Source: Lysobacter ciconiae (lineage in GTDB: Bacteria; Pseudomonadota; Gammaproteobacteria; Xanthomonadales; Xanthomonadaceae). From it: a stretch of 64,000 nt of DNA. The notes below the pieces were generated by a model. The model did no database searches, was not told where the DNA came from, and saw nothing but the letters and a program-made list of their open reading frames with translations. The position numbers were made by a program, and so were the translations under genes. This document shows, piece after piece, positions 6,395 to 15,197 of this stretch. Location: the NCBI RefSeq assembly GCF_015209725.1, contig NZ_CP063656.1, positions 1,161,001 through 1,225,000 on the forward strand, in the 5' to 3' direction. Position 1 is the first letter of the stretch, and each line of letters opens with the position of its first letter.

Positions 6395-8277
6395 AGCCGG
6401 TCCGTCTTGACGGGCGCTCGCTGACGCGGGGCGGGCTGGTCGCGGTTGCCCATGGCGCGCACGTCGAGCTCGCTGCCGAGCAGTTGCCCGCCGTCGCCCG
6501 CGCCGCCGATTTCCTCGCCGAGCAGGTGCGCCGGGAGGAGCCCATCTACGGTGTGTCCACCGGCTTTGGCAGCAACGCCGACCGCCTGCTGGGCGCGCGC
6601 CGCGTGCGCGAGGCGCTGCCAGGCGAGGAGCCGACCGGCGAGAGCCTGCACGCGGAACTGCAGCGCAACCTGATCGTCACCCACGCCGTCTGCGTGGGCG
6701 AACCGTTCCCGGCCGACGTGGTGCGCGCGATGCTGTGCATCCGCATCAACACGCTGATGCGCGGCCACTCCGGCGTGCGGGTGGAGACCCTGCAGGCGCT
6801 GGTGGCGATGCTCAACGCAGGCATCGTGCCGGTGGTGCCGCAGCTGGGTTCGGTCGGTGCCTCGGGCGACCTTGCGCCGTTGTCGCATCTCGCCATCGTG
6901 CTGCTGGGCGGCGGCGAGGCGTTCTACCAGGGCGAGCGCATCAGCGGCGCCGACGCGCTGGAACGCGCGGGCCTGACGCCGATCACCCTGTCCTACAAGG
7001 AAGGCCTGGCACTGAACAACGGCACCGCGCAGATGCTCGCCTGCGGCGTGCTGGCGCTGTCCAGACTGGAGGACCTGCTCGACACGGCCGACCTCGCCGC
7101 GGCGATGACCATTGATGCCTTCGCCGGCCGGTTGGGCGCGTTTGCCGGGAAGGTCCACGAGTTGCGGCCGCATCCCGGTCAGGTCGAAGTCGCCGCGCAC
7201 CTGCGCAAGCTGCTGGAAGGTTCCACCCTGTCGGATATTCCCTATCACCTGGTCCCGACGTTCAAGCCGTGGACGGCGCAGAGCTGGGACACGCCGGAGG
7301 CGCAGGCGCTGCGATTCGACATCGGCTGGAACTGGGTTCCGCTGGACCAGCGCCACGGGCGCGAGAAGTTCTACACCCGCTTTCGTCCGTTCAAGGGCGG
7401 CAAGAAGCACCAGCCGCAGGACAGCTACTCGCTGCGTTGCATCCCGCAGGTGCACGGCGCGGTCCGCGACGCGGTCGCCCAGGCCGCCCGCGTGCTGGAC
7501 ATCGAACTCAACGCGCTGACCGACAACCCGATCATCTTCCCCGACGCGGATGCCGAGCACGTCGAGCAGCAGGTGATTTCCGCCGGCCACTTCCACGGCA
7601 TGCCGCTGGCGCTGGCGATGAGCTACGTCAAGGCCGCCATCCCGGTGCTGGCGAGCATCTCCGAGCGCCGCCTCAACAAGCTGGTCGATCCCGCCACCAA
7701 CGACGGCCTGCCGGCTTTCCTGATCGGCAACGAGGACGCCACCGAGTCGGGCTTCATGATCGTGCAGTACACCGCCGCGGCGATCGTCAACGACCTCACC
7801 AGCCGCGCGATGCCGGCCTCGGTGTATTCCATCCCCACCAGCGCCAATGCCGAGGACCACGTATCCATGGGCGCCAACGAGGCGCGCCACGTGCTGGCGA
7901 TGGCCGATGACCTGGGCAAGGTGCTGGGCCTGGAGTTGTACACCGCTGCCCAGGCGCTGGACCTGCGCACCGACATGATCAACGCCGCCCGCGAGCTGGC
8001 CCGGCAGGGCGACGTGGAAGCGCTGGCGGCGAAAATCCAGGGCGCGCCGCGCAATGCCGAAGACCATGCGGCGTTCCTCGCCGAGGTGGATGCCCTGCGC
8101 GCCGAGCTGGCGGAGGCGGAGGCCTTCCATCCAGGCGACGCGGTGGCCGCGGCGCATGCCGCGATCCGGGCGCGGATCCCGTTCCTGGAGCGCGACCGCG
8201 CCCTCGATCGCGATGTCGCCGCCGCGGTGCAACTGGTCGTGGACGGAGACGTGCTGGCGGCTGCGCGCGGCAACTGA
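6391..8277 (+). CDS. HAL/PAL-family ammonia-lyase (histidine ammonia-lyase-like) with two insertions
   Basis: The protein carries the MIO-forming Ala-Ser-Gly triad in SVGASGDLAPL (A157-S158-G159), the catalytic tyrosine of HAL (IYGVSTGFG, Y53), THAVCVGEP with H98, the carboxylate-binding arginine in DSYSLRC (R349), and AEDHVSMG with E488, the glutamate typical of HutH rather than of phenylalanine lyases. These residues support deamination of histidine (or possibly tyrosine). At 628 aa it is about 115 residues longer than usual HutH. Extra blocks lie at about 282-340, just before the DSYSLRC motif, and about 538-590, rich in Ala and Glu. It overlaps hisS by 4 bp. No other hut gene is present, so a role in histidine utilisation is not shown by context. 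Lyase family is certain; the substrate is not. Confidence 0.85.
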   Translation: MKPVRLDGRSLTRGGLVAVAHGAHVELAAEQLPAVARAADFLAEQVRREEPIYGVSTGFGSNADRLLGARRVREALPGEEPTGESLHAELQRNLIVTHAVCVGEPFPADVVRAMLCIRINTLMRGHSGVRVETLQALVAMLNAGIVPVVPQLGSVGASGDLAPLSHLAIVLLGGGEAFYQGERISGADALERAGLTPITLSYKEGLALNNGTAQMLACGVLALSRLEDLLDTADLAAAMTIDAFAGRLGAFAGKVHELRPHPGQVEVAAHLRKLLEGSTLSDIPYHLVPTFKPWTAQSWDTPEAQALRFDIGWNWVPLDQRHGREKFYTRFRPFKGGKKHQPQDSYSLRCIPQVHGAVRDAVAQAARVLDIELNALTDNPIIFPDADAEHVEQQVISAGHFHGMPLALAMSYVKAAIPVLASISERRLNKLVDPATNDGLPAFLIGNEDATESGFMIVQYTAAAIVNDLTSRAMPASVYSIPTSANAEDHVSMGANEARHVLAMADDLGKVLGLELYTAAQALDLRTDMINAARELARQGDVEALAAKIQGAPRNAEDHAAFLAEVDALRAELAEAEAFHPGDAVAAAHAAIRARIPFLERDRALDRDVAAAVQLVVDGDVLAAARGN

Positions 8278-8320
8278 GCGGCTGAGCAGCCGAGCAGCTG
8301 ACGGACTTGCGTCGCCGGCG

Positions 8321-10192
8321 TCACGTCGCGTGCGTCGGCAGGCCGCCGCCCCAGCGCACGCAGTTGCGTCCGTCCGCCTTCGCCCGGTACAGCGCCTCAT
8401 CGGCCTGCTGCAGTGCGTTGGCGACCTGTGAGCCGCCGTCGACCTGCAACTCGTGCACGCCGATGCTCGCCGTCAGGCGGATCTGGATTCCGGCGACGTC
8501 GCAGGCCGACTCGTCCAGGCTGCGACGCAGTTCCTCTGCGACCTGCAGCGCCTGCGCGCCGTCCTTGCCTGGCAGGCCCACCACGAACTCCTCTCCCCCA
8601 AACCGTGCCACCACGGCGTTGTAGCGGCGCAGGATCTGGCCCAGCAAATGCGCACTGAAGCGCAGGCACTCGTCACCGACGAGGTGCCCGTGCTGGTCGT
8701 TGATGTCCTTGAAGTGGTCCAGGTCGATCATCAGCACTGACAGCGGTTGCTCCGCGCGGTAGGCCTCGACCATCAGCTGCTGGAATCGCTCCATGAAATG
8801 CGCACGCGTGTGCAGGCCGGTCAGGCCGTCGCGCTGGCTGGATTCCCGCAATCGCGCATGCGCCTGCCCGAGTTGGTCCAGGGCCAGGCGCAGCTCCGAG
8901 GTGCGCTGCTCGACCTCCTGGGCCAGTTCCTCGCGGCCGGCGCGGATGATGCGCTCGTTCTCCTGCCGCAGCGCCGAGTACCGGTAACTGAGCGCGATGG
9001 ACAGCAGCAGCATCTCCGTCGCCGAGCCGATCTGCACGCCGTATTCGGTAAGGAAGGTTTTCGGCAGGACGCCAAACGCCAGCGCGGCGAACATCCCGGT
9101 ACCGGCCAGGAACAATCCCCACGCCAGCAGGAAGATCCGCGCCGGCTTGTAGCCGCGTGCGGTCACCACGATCGATTCAATGGCGATCCAGGCGATGCTG
9201 ACAAACACCGCCGCCGAAGCCACCGGCGTGGCGATGCGGTAGGGCAGCCAGACCGAGGCGAGTCCCCAGGCGACGAAGAAGGCAATCATCGCCAGCCCGA
9301 CCAGGTCGCCGAGGCGCCAGCGCTGGCGCAGCTCCAGGAAATAGCGGGCGAACTGCTGCATGCCCACCTGGGCCAGGCAGATCGACAGCGGTACGGCCTT
9401 GTCGGCGAGCCACGGCGATTTGGGCCACAGGTATTCAAACCCCAGGCCGTTGAGCGTGAACAGCACCAGCCCGAACGCCGAGATATGCAGCAGATACCAG
9501 AAATAGCTGGGGTCGCGCAGCCGCAGCCACAGCACCAGGTTGTACACGAACAGTGCCAGCAGGATGCCGTAGTACAGGCCGATGCCGAACTGGGCATCGC
9601 GCGACACCTCGGCGAACGCGCCCGGGGTGTACAGCCACAGCGGCACCTGCATCGAGCTCTGGCTGCTGATGCGCACCAGCAGGTCTACCGGCGGGCCAGG
9701 GGGCACGTTGATCCAGAAATTCGGCAAGCGGTAGCGGATGCTGCGGGCCTCGAAGGGCAGGGCGTCCCCGCCGGTGTGGGTATCGACGTGGCCGTCCGCG
9801 TGCAGGGTGTGCACTTCGATGTTGTCGCTCAGCGCGTATTTCTGCACCAGCAGCCAGCGCGGCTCGCGCAGGTTCGCGTTGACGAGGCGGGCGTGGAACC
9901 AGAACGCGCCCGGCTGGAAACCGAACGCGGTCTTGTTGTCGGGCAGTGGCGAGAAGCCTCCCGACGCGAGCTTTTCGCGAACCGCCGCAAGATCTTCCCG
10001 CCCCCCGGCATCGTGATAGACGCTCACATACGGGGTCAGTTCCAGGCGCGAGGTGTGGATGTCGAGATGCAGCGCCGGGCGCCCGGTGACCAAATCCGAA
10101 TCGACGGGATGCGCCTGCAGCGCCACGGACACGCTCGCCAGTGCCAGCCACGCCAGCACGCCGCGCCACCCGGACAGCTTCCTGCCACTCAT
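8321..10192 (-). CDS. Membrane diguanylate cyclase (7TMR-DISM + GGDEF)
   Basis: The 623-residue protein has a signal peptide (to about residue 28), a periplasmic 7TMR-DISMED2-type sensory domain (about 40-180), seven hydrophobic segments (about 195-395), a short coiled coil, and a C-terminal GGDEF domain with active-site motif GGEEF near residues 531-535. It should make cyclic di-GMP from two GTP in response to an extracytoplasmic signal, possibly a carbohydrate. The position of the inhibitory RxxD site reads RYNA, so product inhibition is probably lost. It lies between the lyase and the his operon on the opposite strand, and shares the 10193-10365 intergenic region with the YerC-like gene. 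No functional link to histidine is evident. Confidence 0.9.
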   Translation of the reverse strand: MSGRKLSGWRGVLAWLALASVSVALQAHPVDSDLVTGRPALHLDIHTSRLELTPYVSVYHDAGGREDLAAVREKLASGGFSPLPDNKTAFGFQPGAFWFHARLVNANLREPRWLLVQKYALSDNIEVHTLHADGHVDTHTGGDALPFEARSIRYRLPNFWINVPPGPPVDLLVRISSQSSMQVPLWLYTPGAFAEVSRDAQFGIGLYYGILLALFVYNLVLWLRLRDPSYFWYLLHISAFGLVLFTLNGLGFEYLWPKSPWLADKAVPLSICLAQVGMQQFARYFLELRQRWRLGDLVGLAMIAFFVAWGLASVWLPYRIATPVASAAVFVSIAWIAIESIVVTARGYKPARIFLLAWGLFLAGTGMFAALAFGVLPKTFLTEYGVQIGSATEMLLLSIALSYRYSALRQENERIIRAGREELAQEVEQRTSELRLALDQLGQAHARLRESSQRDGLTGLHTRAHFMERFQQLMVEAYRAEQPLSVLMIDLDHFKDINDQHGHLVGDECLRFSAHLLGQILRRYNAVVARFGGEEFVVGLPGKDGAQALQVAEELRRSLDESACDVAGIQIRLTASIGVHELQVDGGSQVANALQQADEALYRAKADGRNCVRWGGGLPTHAT

Positions 10193-10320
10193 CGGTTATC
10201 CCCGTCAACGCCGCTGCGAACGCCCCTTCGCCGACCCGCATGCGGGTCGTATCCCCCGTTTTGTGGCCCCCTGGAGAATCCTACCTCCGCAATCGTCTTG
10301 ACGGAACAGGAAGCGCGCAT

Positions 10321-10338
10321 TAACGTACCAGCACGTTA
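10321..10338. promoter_or_regulatory. Candidate operator upstream of the YerC-like gene and his operon
   Basis: TAACGT ACCAGC ACGTTA is a perfect 6-bp-arm palindrome 28 bp before the ATG at 10366. It is followed by three ATTAC repeats (TTATTAC, ATTATTAC, CTATTAC), an AT-rich patch that stands out in this GC-rich region. It could be the binding site of the adjacent TrpR-like protein. Confidence 0.4.
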
Positions 10339-10365
10339 TTACATTATTACGCTATTACGAGATCC

Positions 10366-10689
10366 ATGAAGCGACCGGCCAGCCAAACCGACAATGCCAA
10401 CGATGCGCTCGACGCGCTTGCCGAGGCCTTGGCGTGCCTGCAGGGCAGGGACGATGTCCGCGCGTTCCTGCTCGACCTCTGCACGCCGGCCGAACTGGAA
10501 GCGATGACCGATCGATGGCGGGTCGTCCCGCTGCTGCTGGAGGGCGTTCCCTACCGCGAGATCCACTCGCGCACCCAGGTGAGCGTTACCACCGTCGGCC
10601 GGGTCGCCCGGACCATTGACCACGGCGCCGGGGGTTACGCTGCGGCGATCCGCCACAGCCATCCGGAGCTGCATCCAGGCGATACCTGA
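10366..10689 (+). CDS. YerC/YecD-family TrpR-like regulator
   Basis: The 107-residue protein belongs to the TrpR-related YerC/YecD family: a helical N-terminal part (FLLDLCTPAELEAMTDRW) followed by a helix-turn-helix (VPYREIHSRTQVSVTTVGRVAR). It is expected to be a small DNA-binding repressor. It sits 80 bp upstream of hisG on the same strand, and members next to his genes suggest control of histidine biosynthesis. The effector is unknown. The palindrome at 10321-10338, upstream of this gene, is a plausible autoregulatory site. Confidence 0.8.
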   Translation: MKRPASQTDNANDALDALAEALACLQGRDDVRAFLLDLCTPAELEAMTDRWRVVPLLLEGVPYREIHSRTQVSVTTVGRVARTIDHGAGGYAAAIRHSHPELHPGDT

Positions 10690-10769
10690 CCCGTTGGCGG
10701 CATCGCCGTCCATTGGTTTCACGCCGCACCGTCCGCCTCCCGCTTCGCCCCACGTTTCCGGATTACCCC

Positions 10770-11681
10770 ATGAGCCCACCCGTTCCCGCCGGCCGCGACC
10801 GCCTGCGTATCGCCATCCAGAAGAATGGCCGCCTTGCCGAGCCCGCGCGTGCCTTGCTTGCCTCCTGCGGCATGAGCTGGCGGGAAAGCCGTGACCGCCT
10901 GTTCTGTTACGGCGAATCGCTGCCGGTGGACCTGCTTCTGGTCCGCGACGACGACATTCCCGGACTGATCGCCGACGGCGTCTGCGACCTGGGCATCGTC
11001 GGGCGCAACGTGATGGCCGAGCAGGACGGCGCCCGGCGCGCCTCCGGGGCCGCGCCGGCATTCAGGGAATGGCGCGCGCTGGGTTTTGGCGACTGCCACC
11101 TGGCGCTGGCGATACCCGAAGGCGAGGCGTGGGAGTCCCCGGCGCAACTGTCGGGCAAGCGCATCGCGACCAGCTATCCCGCGCTTCTGTCCGAATGGCT
11201 GGCGCGTGAGGGCGTCCAGGCCGAGGTGGTGCTGCTGTCCGGTTCGGTCGAGATCGCGCCGCGGCTCGGGCAGGCGGACGCGATCTGCGATCTGGTTTCC
11301 AGCGGAGCGACCCTGGCGGCCAACCAGTTGAAGCCGGTGGTGACGCTGTTCGAGAGCGAAGCGGTGCTCGCCGGTCCGATGCAGGATCTGGATGCCGCGC
11401 GCGGCGAGCTGGTGGAACTGCTGCTGCGTCGCTTGGATGGCGCGCTGCGTATCCGCAACAGCAAGCTGCTGCTGTTCCAGGCCAGGCGCGAAAGCCTCCC
11501 GGAGCTGCTGCCGCTGCTGCCCGATGCCGAGGCGCCCACCGTCATGCAGGTCGACGGCGCGGATCGTTTGGCGCTGCAGGTCCTGTGCCACGGCCACCTG
11601 ACCTGGCAGCGGCTGGAGGACCTCAAGCGCGCCGGCGCCATGGGCCTGATGGTGCTGCCGGTGGAAGGAATGCTGGCATGA
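10770..11681 (+). CDS. hisG: ATP phosphoribosyltransferase (long form)
   Basis: It catalyses the first step of histidine synthesis, joining ATP and PRPP, and is normally feedback-inhibited by histidine. The product has LRIAIQKNGRL at its start, the PRPP-binding loop region (EVVLLSGSVEIAPRLG) and a C-terminal domain of about 80 residues (VMQVDGADRLALQVL), so it is the long HisG form that needs no HisZ. The ATG at 10770 gives 303 residues, matching the family; an in-frame ATG at 10713 would add 19 unrelated residues. The TGA overlaps the hisD ATG. Confidence 0.95.
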   Translation: MSPPVPAGRDRLRIAIQKNGRLAEPARALLASCGMSWRESRDRLFCYGESLPVDLLLVRDDDIPGLIADGVCDLGIVGRNVMAEQDGARRASGAAPAFREWRALGFGDCHLALAIPEGEAWESPAQLSGKRIATSYPALLSEWLAREGVQAEVVLLSGSVEIAPRLGQADAICDLVSSGATLAANQLKPVVTLFESEAVLAGPMQDLDAARGELVELLLRRLDGALRIRNSKLLLFQARRESLPELLPLLPDAEAPTVMQVDGADRLALQVLCHGHLTWQRLEDLKRAGAMGLMVLPVEGMLA

Positions 11682-13006
11682 GTGGGGCACCGGTCGCGGC
11701 GATCGGCCCGCAGAACCGTCTGCAGTGGGACTCGCTGGACAGTGCGGCACGCGCGAACGCGCTGCGGCGGCCCGCGCAGGCCGATGGCGCGAAAACGGCA
11801 GCCGCGGTGGCGGCATTGATCGAGGAAGTCCGCGTCGGTGGCGACGCGGCGCTGCGCAGGCTGACCTCCCGTTTCGACGGCGTCGACATCGACACCCACG
11901 CGGTCTCCGCGGAAGAGTTTGCCAAGGCGCAAGCGGAAATCGCGCCGGCCCTGCGCAATGCCATCGTCGAGGCAGGCGCACGGATCGAGCAATTCCACGC
12001 CGCAGGCATGAGCCAGCCGTATGAGGTGGATACCGCGCCGGGCGTGCGCTGCGAGCGGGTGCTGCGGCCGATCCAGCGGGTCGGATTGTACGTGCCGGCA
12101 GGCTCCGCGCCGCTGCCATCCACCGCGCTGATGCTGGGCATTCCGGCGAGGCTGGCCGGTTGCCACGATGTCGTGCTGTGCACGCCGCCGCGTCCCGACG
12201 GCAGCGTGGATCCGGCCGTGCTGGTAGCGGCCGCGAGCTGCGGCATCGACCGGGTGTTCAAGCTCGGCGGCGTGCAGGCCATCGCCGCCATGGCGCTGGG
12301 AACCGAAAGCGTTCCCGCGTGCGACAAGCTGTTCGGTCCGGGCAATGCCTATGTGACCGAGGCCAAGCGCCAGGTCGCGCAGCTGGAGCGTGGCGTCGGG
12401 ATCGACATGCCGGCAGGACCGTCGGAGGTGCTGGTCATCGCCGATGCCGGCGCGAACCCGGAATTTGTCGCCGCCGACCTGTTGTCCCAGGCCGAGCACG
12501 GCCCGGATTCGCAGGTAATCCTCATCAGCGATGACGACGGTCTGATCGAGCGCGTCATTGCGCAGATCGAGGCTCAGCTGGTGGAGCTGCCACGGGTCGA
12601 GACCACGCGCCGGGCACTGCAGTCGGCGCGGATGATCCAGGTGGCGACGCTGGAGGACGCCTTCGCGATCAGCAACGCGTACGCGCCTGAGCACCTGATC
12701 CTCGCCCTGCGCGACGCCCGCCGGTGGCTGCCGTCGGTGAGCGTTGCGGGCTCGGTGTTTCTCGGCGACTGGGCACCCGAGGCGCTTGGCGATTACTGCA
12801 GCGGCACCAACCACGTCCTGCCGACCAGCGGCGCGGCCCGGTTCGTCGGTGGGCTCAACGTCGCCAGCTTCCAGCTCGCGATCACGGTGCAGGAAGTGGA
12901 CCGGCAGGGCCTGCGCGCGATCGGTCCCTGCGCCGTCGAACTGGCCAGCGCGGAGGGTCTGGAGGCCCATCGCCTCGCGGTCTCGCGCCGCTTGGACGCG
13001 GCATGA
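11678..13006 (+). CDS. hisD: Histidinol dehydrogenase
   Basis: This zinc enzyme oxidises L-histidinol to L-histidine in two NAD-dependent steps, the last reactions of the pathway. Visible signatures include GLYVPAGSAPLPST, KLFGPGNAYVTEAKR, GIDMPAGPSEVLVIAD, LLSQAEHGPDSQ (catalytic Glu-His) and AYAPEHL. The ATG at 11678 overlaps the hisG stop and gives 442 residues, the usual size. The stop overlaps the hisC start by 4 bp. Confidence 0.96.
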   Translation: MSGAPVAAIGPQNRLQWDSLDSAARANALRRPAQADGAKTAAAVAALIEEVRVGGDAALRRLTSRFDGVDIDTHAVSAEEFAKAQAEIAPALRNAIVEAGARIEQFHAAGMSQPYEVDTAPGVRCERVLRPIQRVGLYVPAGSAPLPSTALMLGIPARLAGCHDVVLCTPPRPDGSVDPAVLVAAASCGIDRVFKLGGVQAIAAMALGTESVPACDKLFGPGNAYVTEAKRQVAQLERGVGIDMPAGPSEVLVIADAGANPEFVAADLLSQAEHGPDSQVILISDDDGLIERVIAQIEAQLVELPRVETTRRALQSARMIQVATLEDAFAISNAYAPEHLILALRDARRWLPSVSVAGSVFLGDWAPEALGDYCSGTNHVLPTSGAARFVGGLNVASFQLAITVQEVDRQGLRAIGPCAVELASAEGLEAHRLAVSRRLDAA

Positions 13007-14118
13007 GCGCGTCCGCCGTGAAAGCCGACCCGATGCGGCTGGTGCGCGAGGACCTCGCCGGATTTGCCGGTTACGCGTCGGCCAGGACCGCTCCGTTGGA
13101 CGGTGACACCTGGCTCAACGCCAACGAATCCCCGTGGCCCAATCCCGCGGATGCCGACGGGGCGCTGCGTCGCTATCCCGAGCCGCAACCCGCTGCGCTG
13201 CGCACGCTGCTGGCGGGGCTGTACGGGTGCGACGCCGACCGCCTGCTGGTCGGGCGCGGCAGTGATGAGGCCATCGACCTGCTGGTCCGCGCGCTGTGCC
13301 GGCCCGGCACCGACGCGGTGCTGGTCACCCCGCCGACCTTCGGGATGTACGCCGTGAGTGCGCGCTTGCACGGCACCGCGGTGGTCGAGGTTCCCTTGCT
13401 GGACAGTGAAGCGTCGGATCGCCCGGCCGGGTTTGAAGCCGATTTCGCGGCGATCGAGCGTGCGGCAACCGCGGCTCCGGTCAAGATCGTCTTCCTCTGC
13501 TCGCCGGGCAATCCGACCGGCTCTGCGCTGCCGCTGGACCGCATCGAGGCGCTGGCGCTTGCGTTGCAGGACCGCGCACTGGTCGTTGTCGACGAGGCCT
13601 ACGGGGAATTCAGCGAGGTCGCCTCGGCGGCGTCCCTGATCGACCGGCAAGCCAACATCGCGGTGCTGCGGACGCTGTCCAAGGCACACGCGCTGGCCGG
13701 CGCGCGGATCGGCAGCGTTATCGCCGACGCCAGCCTGATCACGGTGCTCCGGCGCTGCCAGGCGCCGTATCCCTTGCCGACGCCGTGCATCGATTTTGCC
13801 TGTCGATCGCTTACGGCCGAGGCGCGCGCGCGCACCGATGCCGGCGTCGCGCAGGTCCTCGGTGAGCGCGAGCGCCTCCACGCGGCGCTGACCGACAGCG
13901 CAGCCGTCCGGTGGGTCTATCCGTCGCAGGCCAACTTTCTGCTGGTGCGGTTCCACGAGCCCGACGCCGCGATGGCGCGCCTGCTTGCCGCCGGCATTGT
14001 CGTCCGCGATCAACGCGCCGCCAGCGGACTTGGGGATGCGCTGCGGATCACCGTCGGTACCCGCGACCAGAACAACCGCGTCATCGACGCGATCAACGCC
14101 TTGGAGCGCACGCAATGA
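13003..14118 (+). CDS. hisC: Histidinol-phosphate aminotransferase
   Basis: This is a fold-type I PLP enzyme that transfers the amino group of glutamate to imidazole acetol phosphate. The 371-residue protein has WLNANESPW, LLVGRGSDEAIDLL, FLCSPGNPTGS, VVDEAYGEF and the PLP lysine in RTLSKAHALAGARIG. Its start overlaps the hisD stop (ATGA) and its stop overlaps the hisB start in the same way. Confidence 0.95.
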   Translation: MSASAVKADPMRLVREDLAGFAGYASARTAPLDGDTWLNANESPWPNPADADGALRRYPEPQPAALRTLLAGLYGCDADRLLVGRGSDEAIDLLVRALCRPGTDAVLVTPPTFGMYAVSARLHGTAVVEVPLLDSEASDRPAGFEADFAAIERAATAAPVKIVFLCSPGNPTGSALPLDRIEALALALQDRALVVVDEAYGEFSEVASAASLIDRQANIAVLRTLSKAHALAGARIGSVIADASLITVLRRCQAPYPLPTPCIDFACRSLTAEARARTDAGVAQVLGERERLHAALTDSAAVRWVYPSQANFLLVRFHEPDAAMARLLAAGIVVRDQRAASGLGDALRITVGTRDQNNRVIDAINALERTQ

Positions 14119-15197
14119 GTGGTCTGACCCCGATCCTGTTAGTGGACCGTGACGGCACCCTGATCGAGGAGCCGCACGATTTCCAGCTCGACAGCCTGTG
14201 CAAGCTGCGCTTCGTCCGCGACGTCGTACCGGCGATGCTGAAGTTGCGCGACGCCGGCTATGAGTTCGTGATGGTCACCAACCAGGACGGCCTGGGCACC
14301 GACGCATTCCCGCAGGAGGCGTTCGACGGTCCGCAGCAGCTGATGATGCAGATCCTGGAGAGCCAGGGCATCACCTTTCGCGAGGTGCTGATCGACACCA
14401 GTTGGCCGGCCGACAACGCGCCCACGCGCAAGCCGGGGATCGGCCTGGCCCTGCACCTGCTGAAGGACCGCGGAATCGACTGGAAGCGCTCGGCGATGGT
14501 CGGCGACCGCGAAACCGACAACGGCTTCGCCCACAACATGGGCATCCGCGGGTTCCAGCTGCGTACCGAGCGGTTCGGCGGTGAGTGGGACTGGCCCGGC
14601 ATCGCCCATGAGCTGGCCGATGCGCCACGCCGCGCGGTGGTCACCCGCGACACCCGCGAGACCCGCATCCGCGTCGAGGTGGACCTGGATCGCGTCGCCG
14701 AGCCGCAGGTCTCGACCGGCCTGGGGTTCTTCGACCACATGCTCGAGCAGATCGGCAAGCACGGCGGTTTCGCGCTGCAGCTGGAGTGCGAGGGTGATCT
14801 GCACGTGGACGAGCACCACACCATCGAGGACAGCGCGCTGGCGCTCGGCCAGGCGCTGCGTGAGGCCCTGGGCGACAAGCGCGGCATCGGCCGCTACGGA
14901 TTCACCCTGCCGATGGACGAGACGCTGGCCAGCGCCGCGCTGGATTTCTCGGGTCGGCCCTATTTCGTCTTCGACGGCGAGTTTCAGCGCGAGATGATCG
15001 GCGACATGCCGACCGAACTGGTGCCGCATTTCTTCCGATCCCTGTGCGAAGGCGGCGCGATCAACCTCAACCTGTCGATCCACGGCGACAACGACCACCA
15101 CAAGGTCGAGGCGGGGTTCAAGGCGGTTGCGCGCACGCTGCGCCAAGCGATCCGGCGCGAAGGCCGGGAACTGCCGAGCACCAAGGGAACATTGTGA
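14115..15197 (+). CDS. hisB: Bifunctional histidinol-phosphatase / imidazoleglycerol-phosphate dehydratase
   Basis: The N-terminal half (about residues 1-165) is a HAD-type phosphatase with LLVDRDGTLIEEP, whose aspartates form the nucleophile/acid pair, and GDRETDNGFA. The C-terminal half is the manganese-dependent dehydratase with FFDHMLEQIGKHGGF, DEHHTIEDSALALGQAL and DNDHHKVEAGFKA. It catalyses steps six and eight of histidine synthesis. The fused form is typical of enterobacteria and xanthomonads. The ATG at 14115 overlaps the hisC stop; 360 residues. Confidence 0.96.
   Translation: MSGLTPILLVDRDGTLIEEPHDFQLDSLCKLRFVRDVVPAMLKLRDAGYEFVMVTNQDGLGTDAFPQEAFDGPQQLMMQILESQGITFREVLIDTSWPADNAPTRKPGIGLALHLLKDRGIDWKRSAMVGDRETDNGFAHNMGIRGFQLRTERFGGEWDWPGIAHELADAPRRAVVTRDTRETRIRVEVDLDRVAEPQVSTGLGFFDHMLEQIGKHGGFALQLECEGDLHVDEHHTIEDSALALGQALREALGDKRGIGRYGFTLPMDETLASAALDFSGRPYFVFDGEFQREMIGDMPTELVPHFFRSLCEGGAINLNLSIHGDNDHHKVEAGFKAVARTLRQAIRREGRELPSTKGTL

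Noticed and set aside
6319..8400. Long minus-strand open frame (693 codons) opposite the ammonia-lyase
   Set aside because: The sense frame has the complete lyase motifs; the antisense product has no recognisable domain or start signal.
10690..10769. Histidine attenuator leader before hisG
   Set aside because: No short frame with a run of His codons and no convincing alternative hairpins are visible between the YerC-like gene and hisG.
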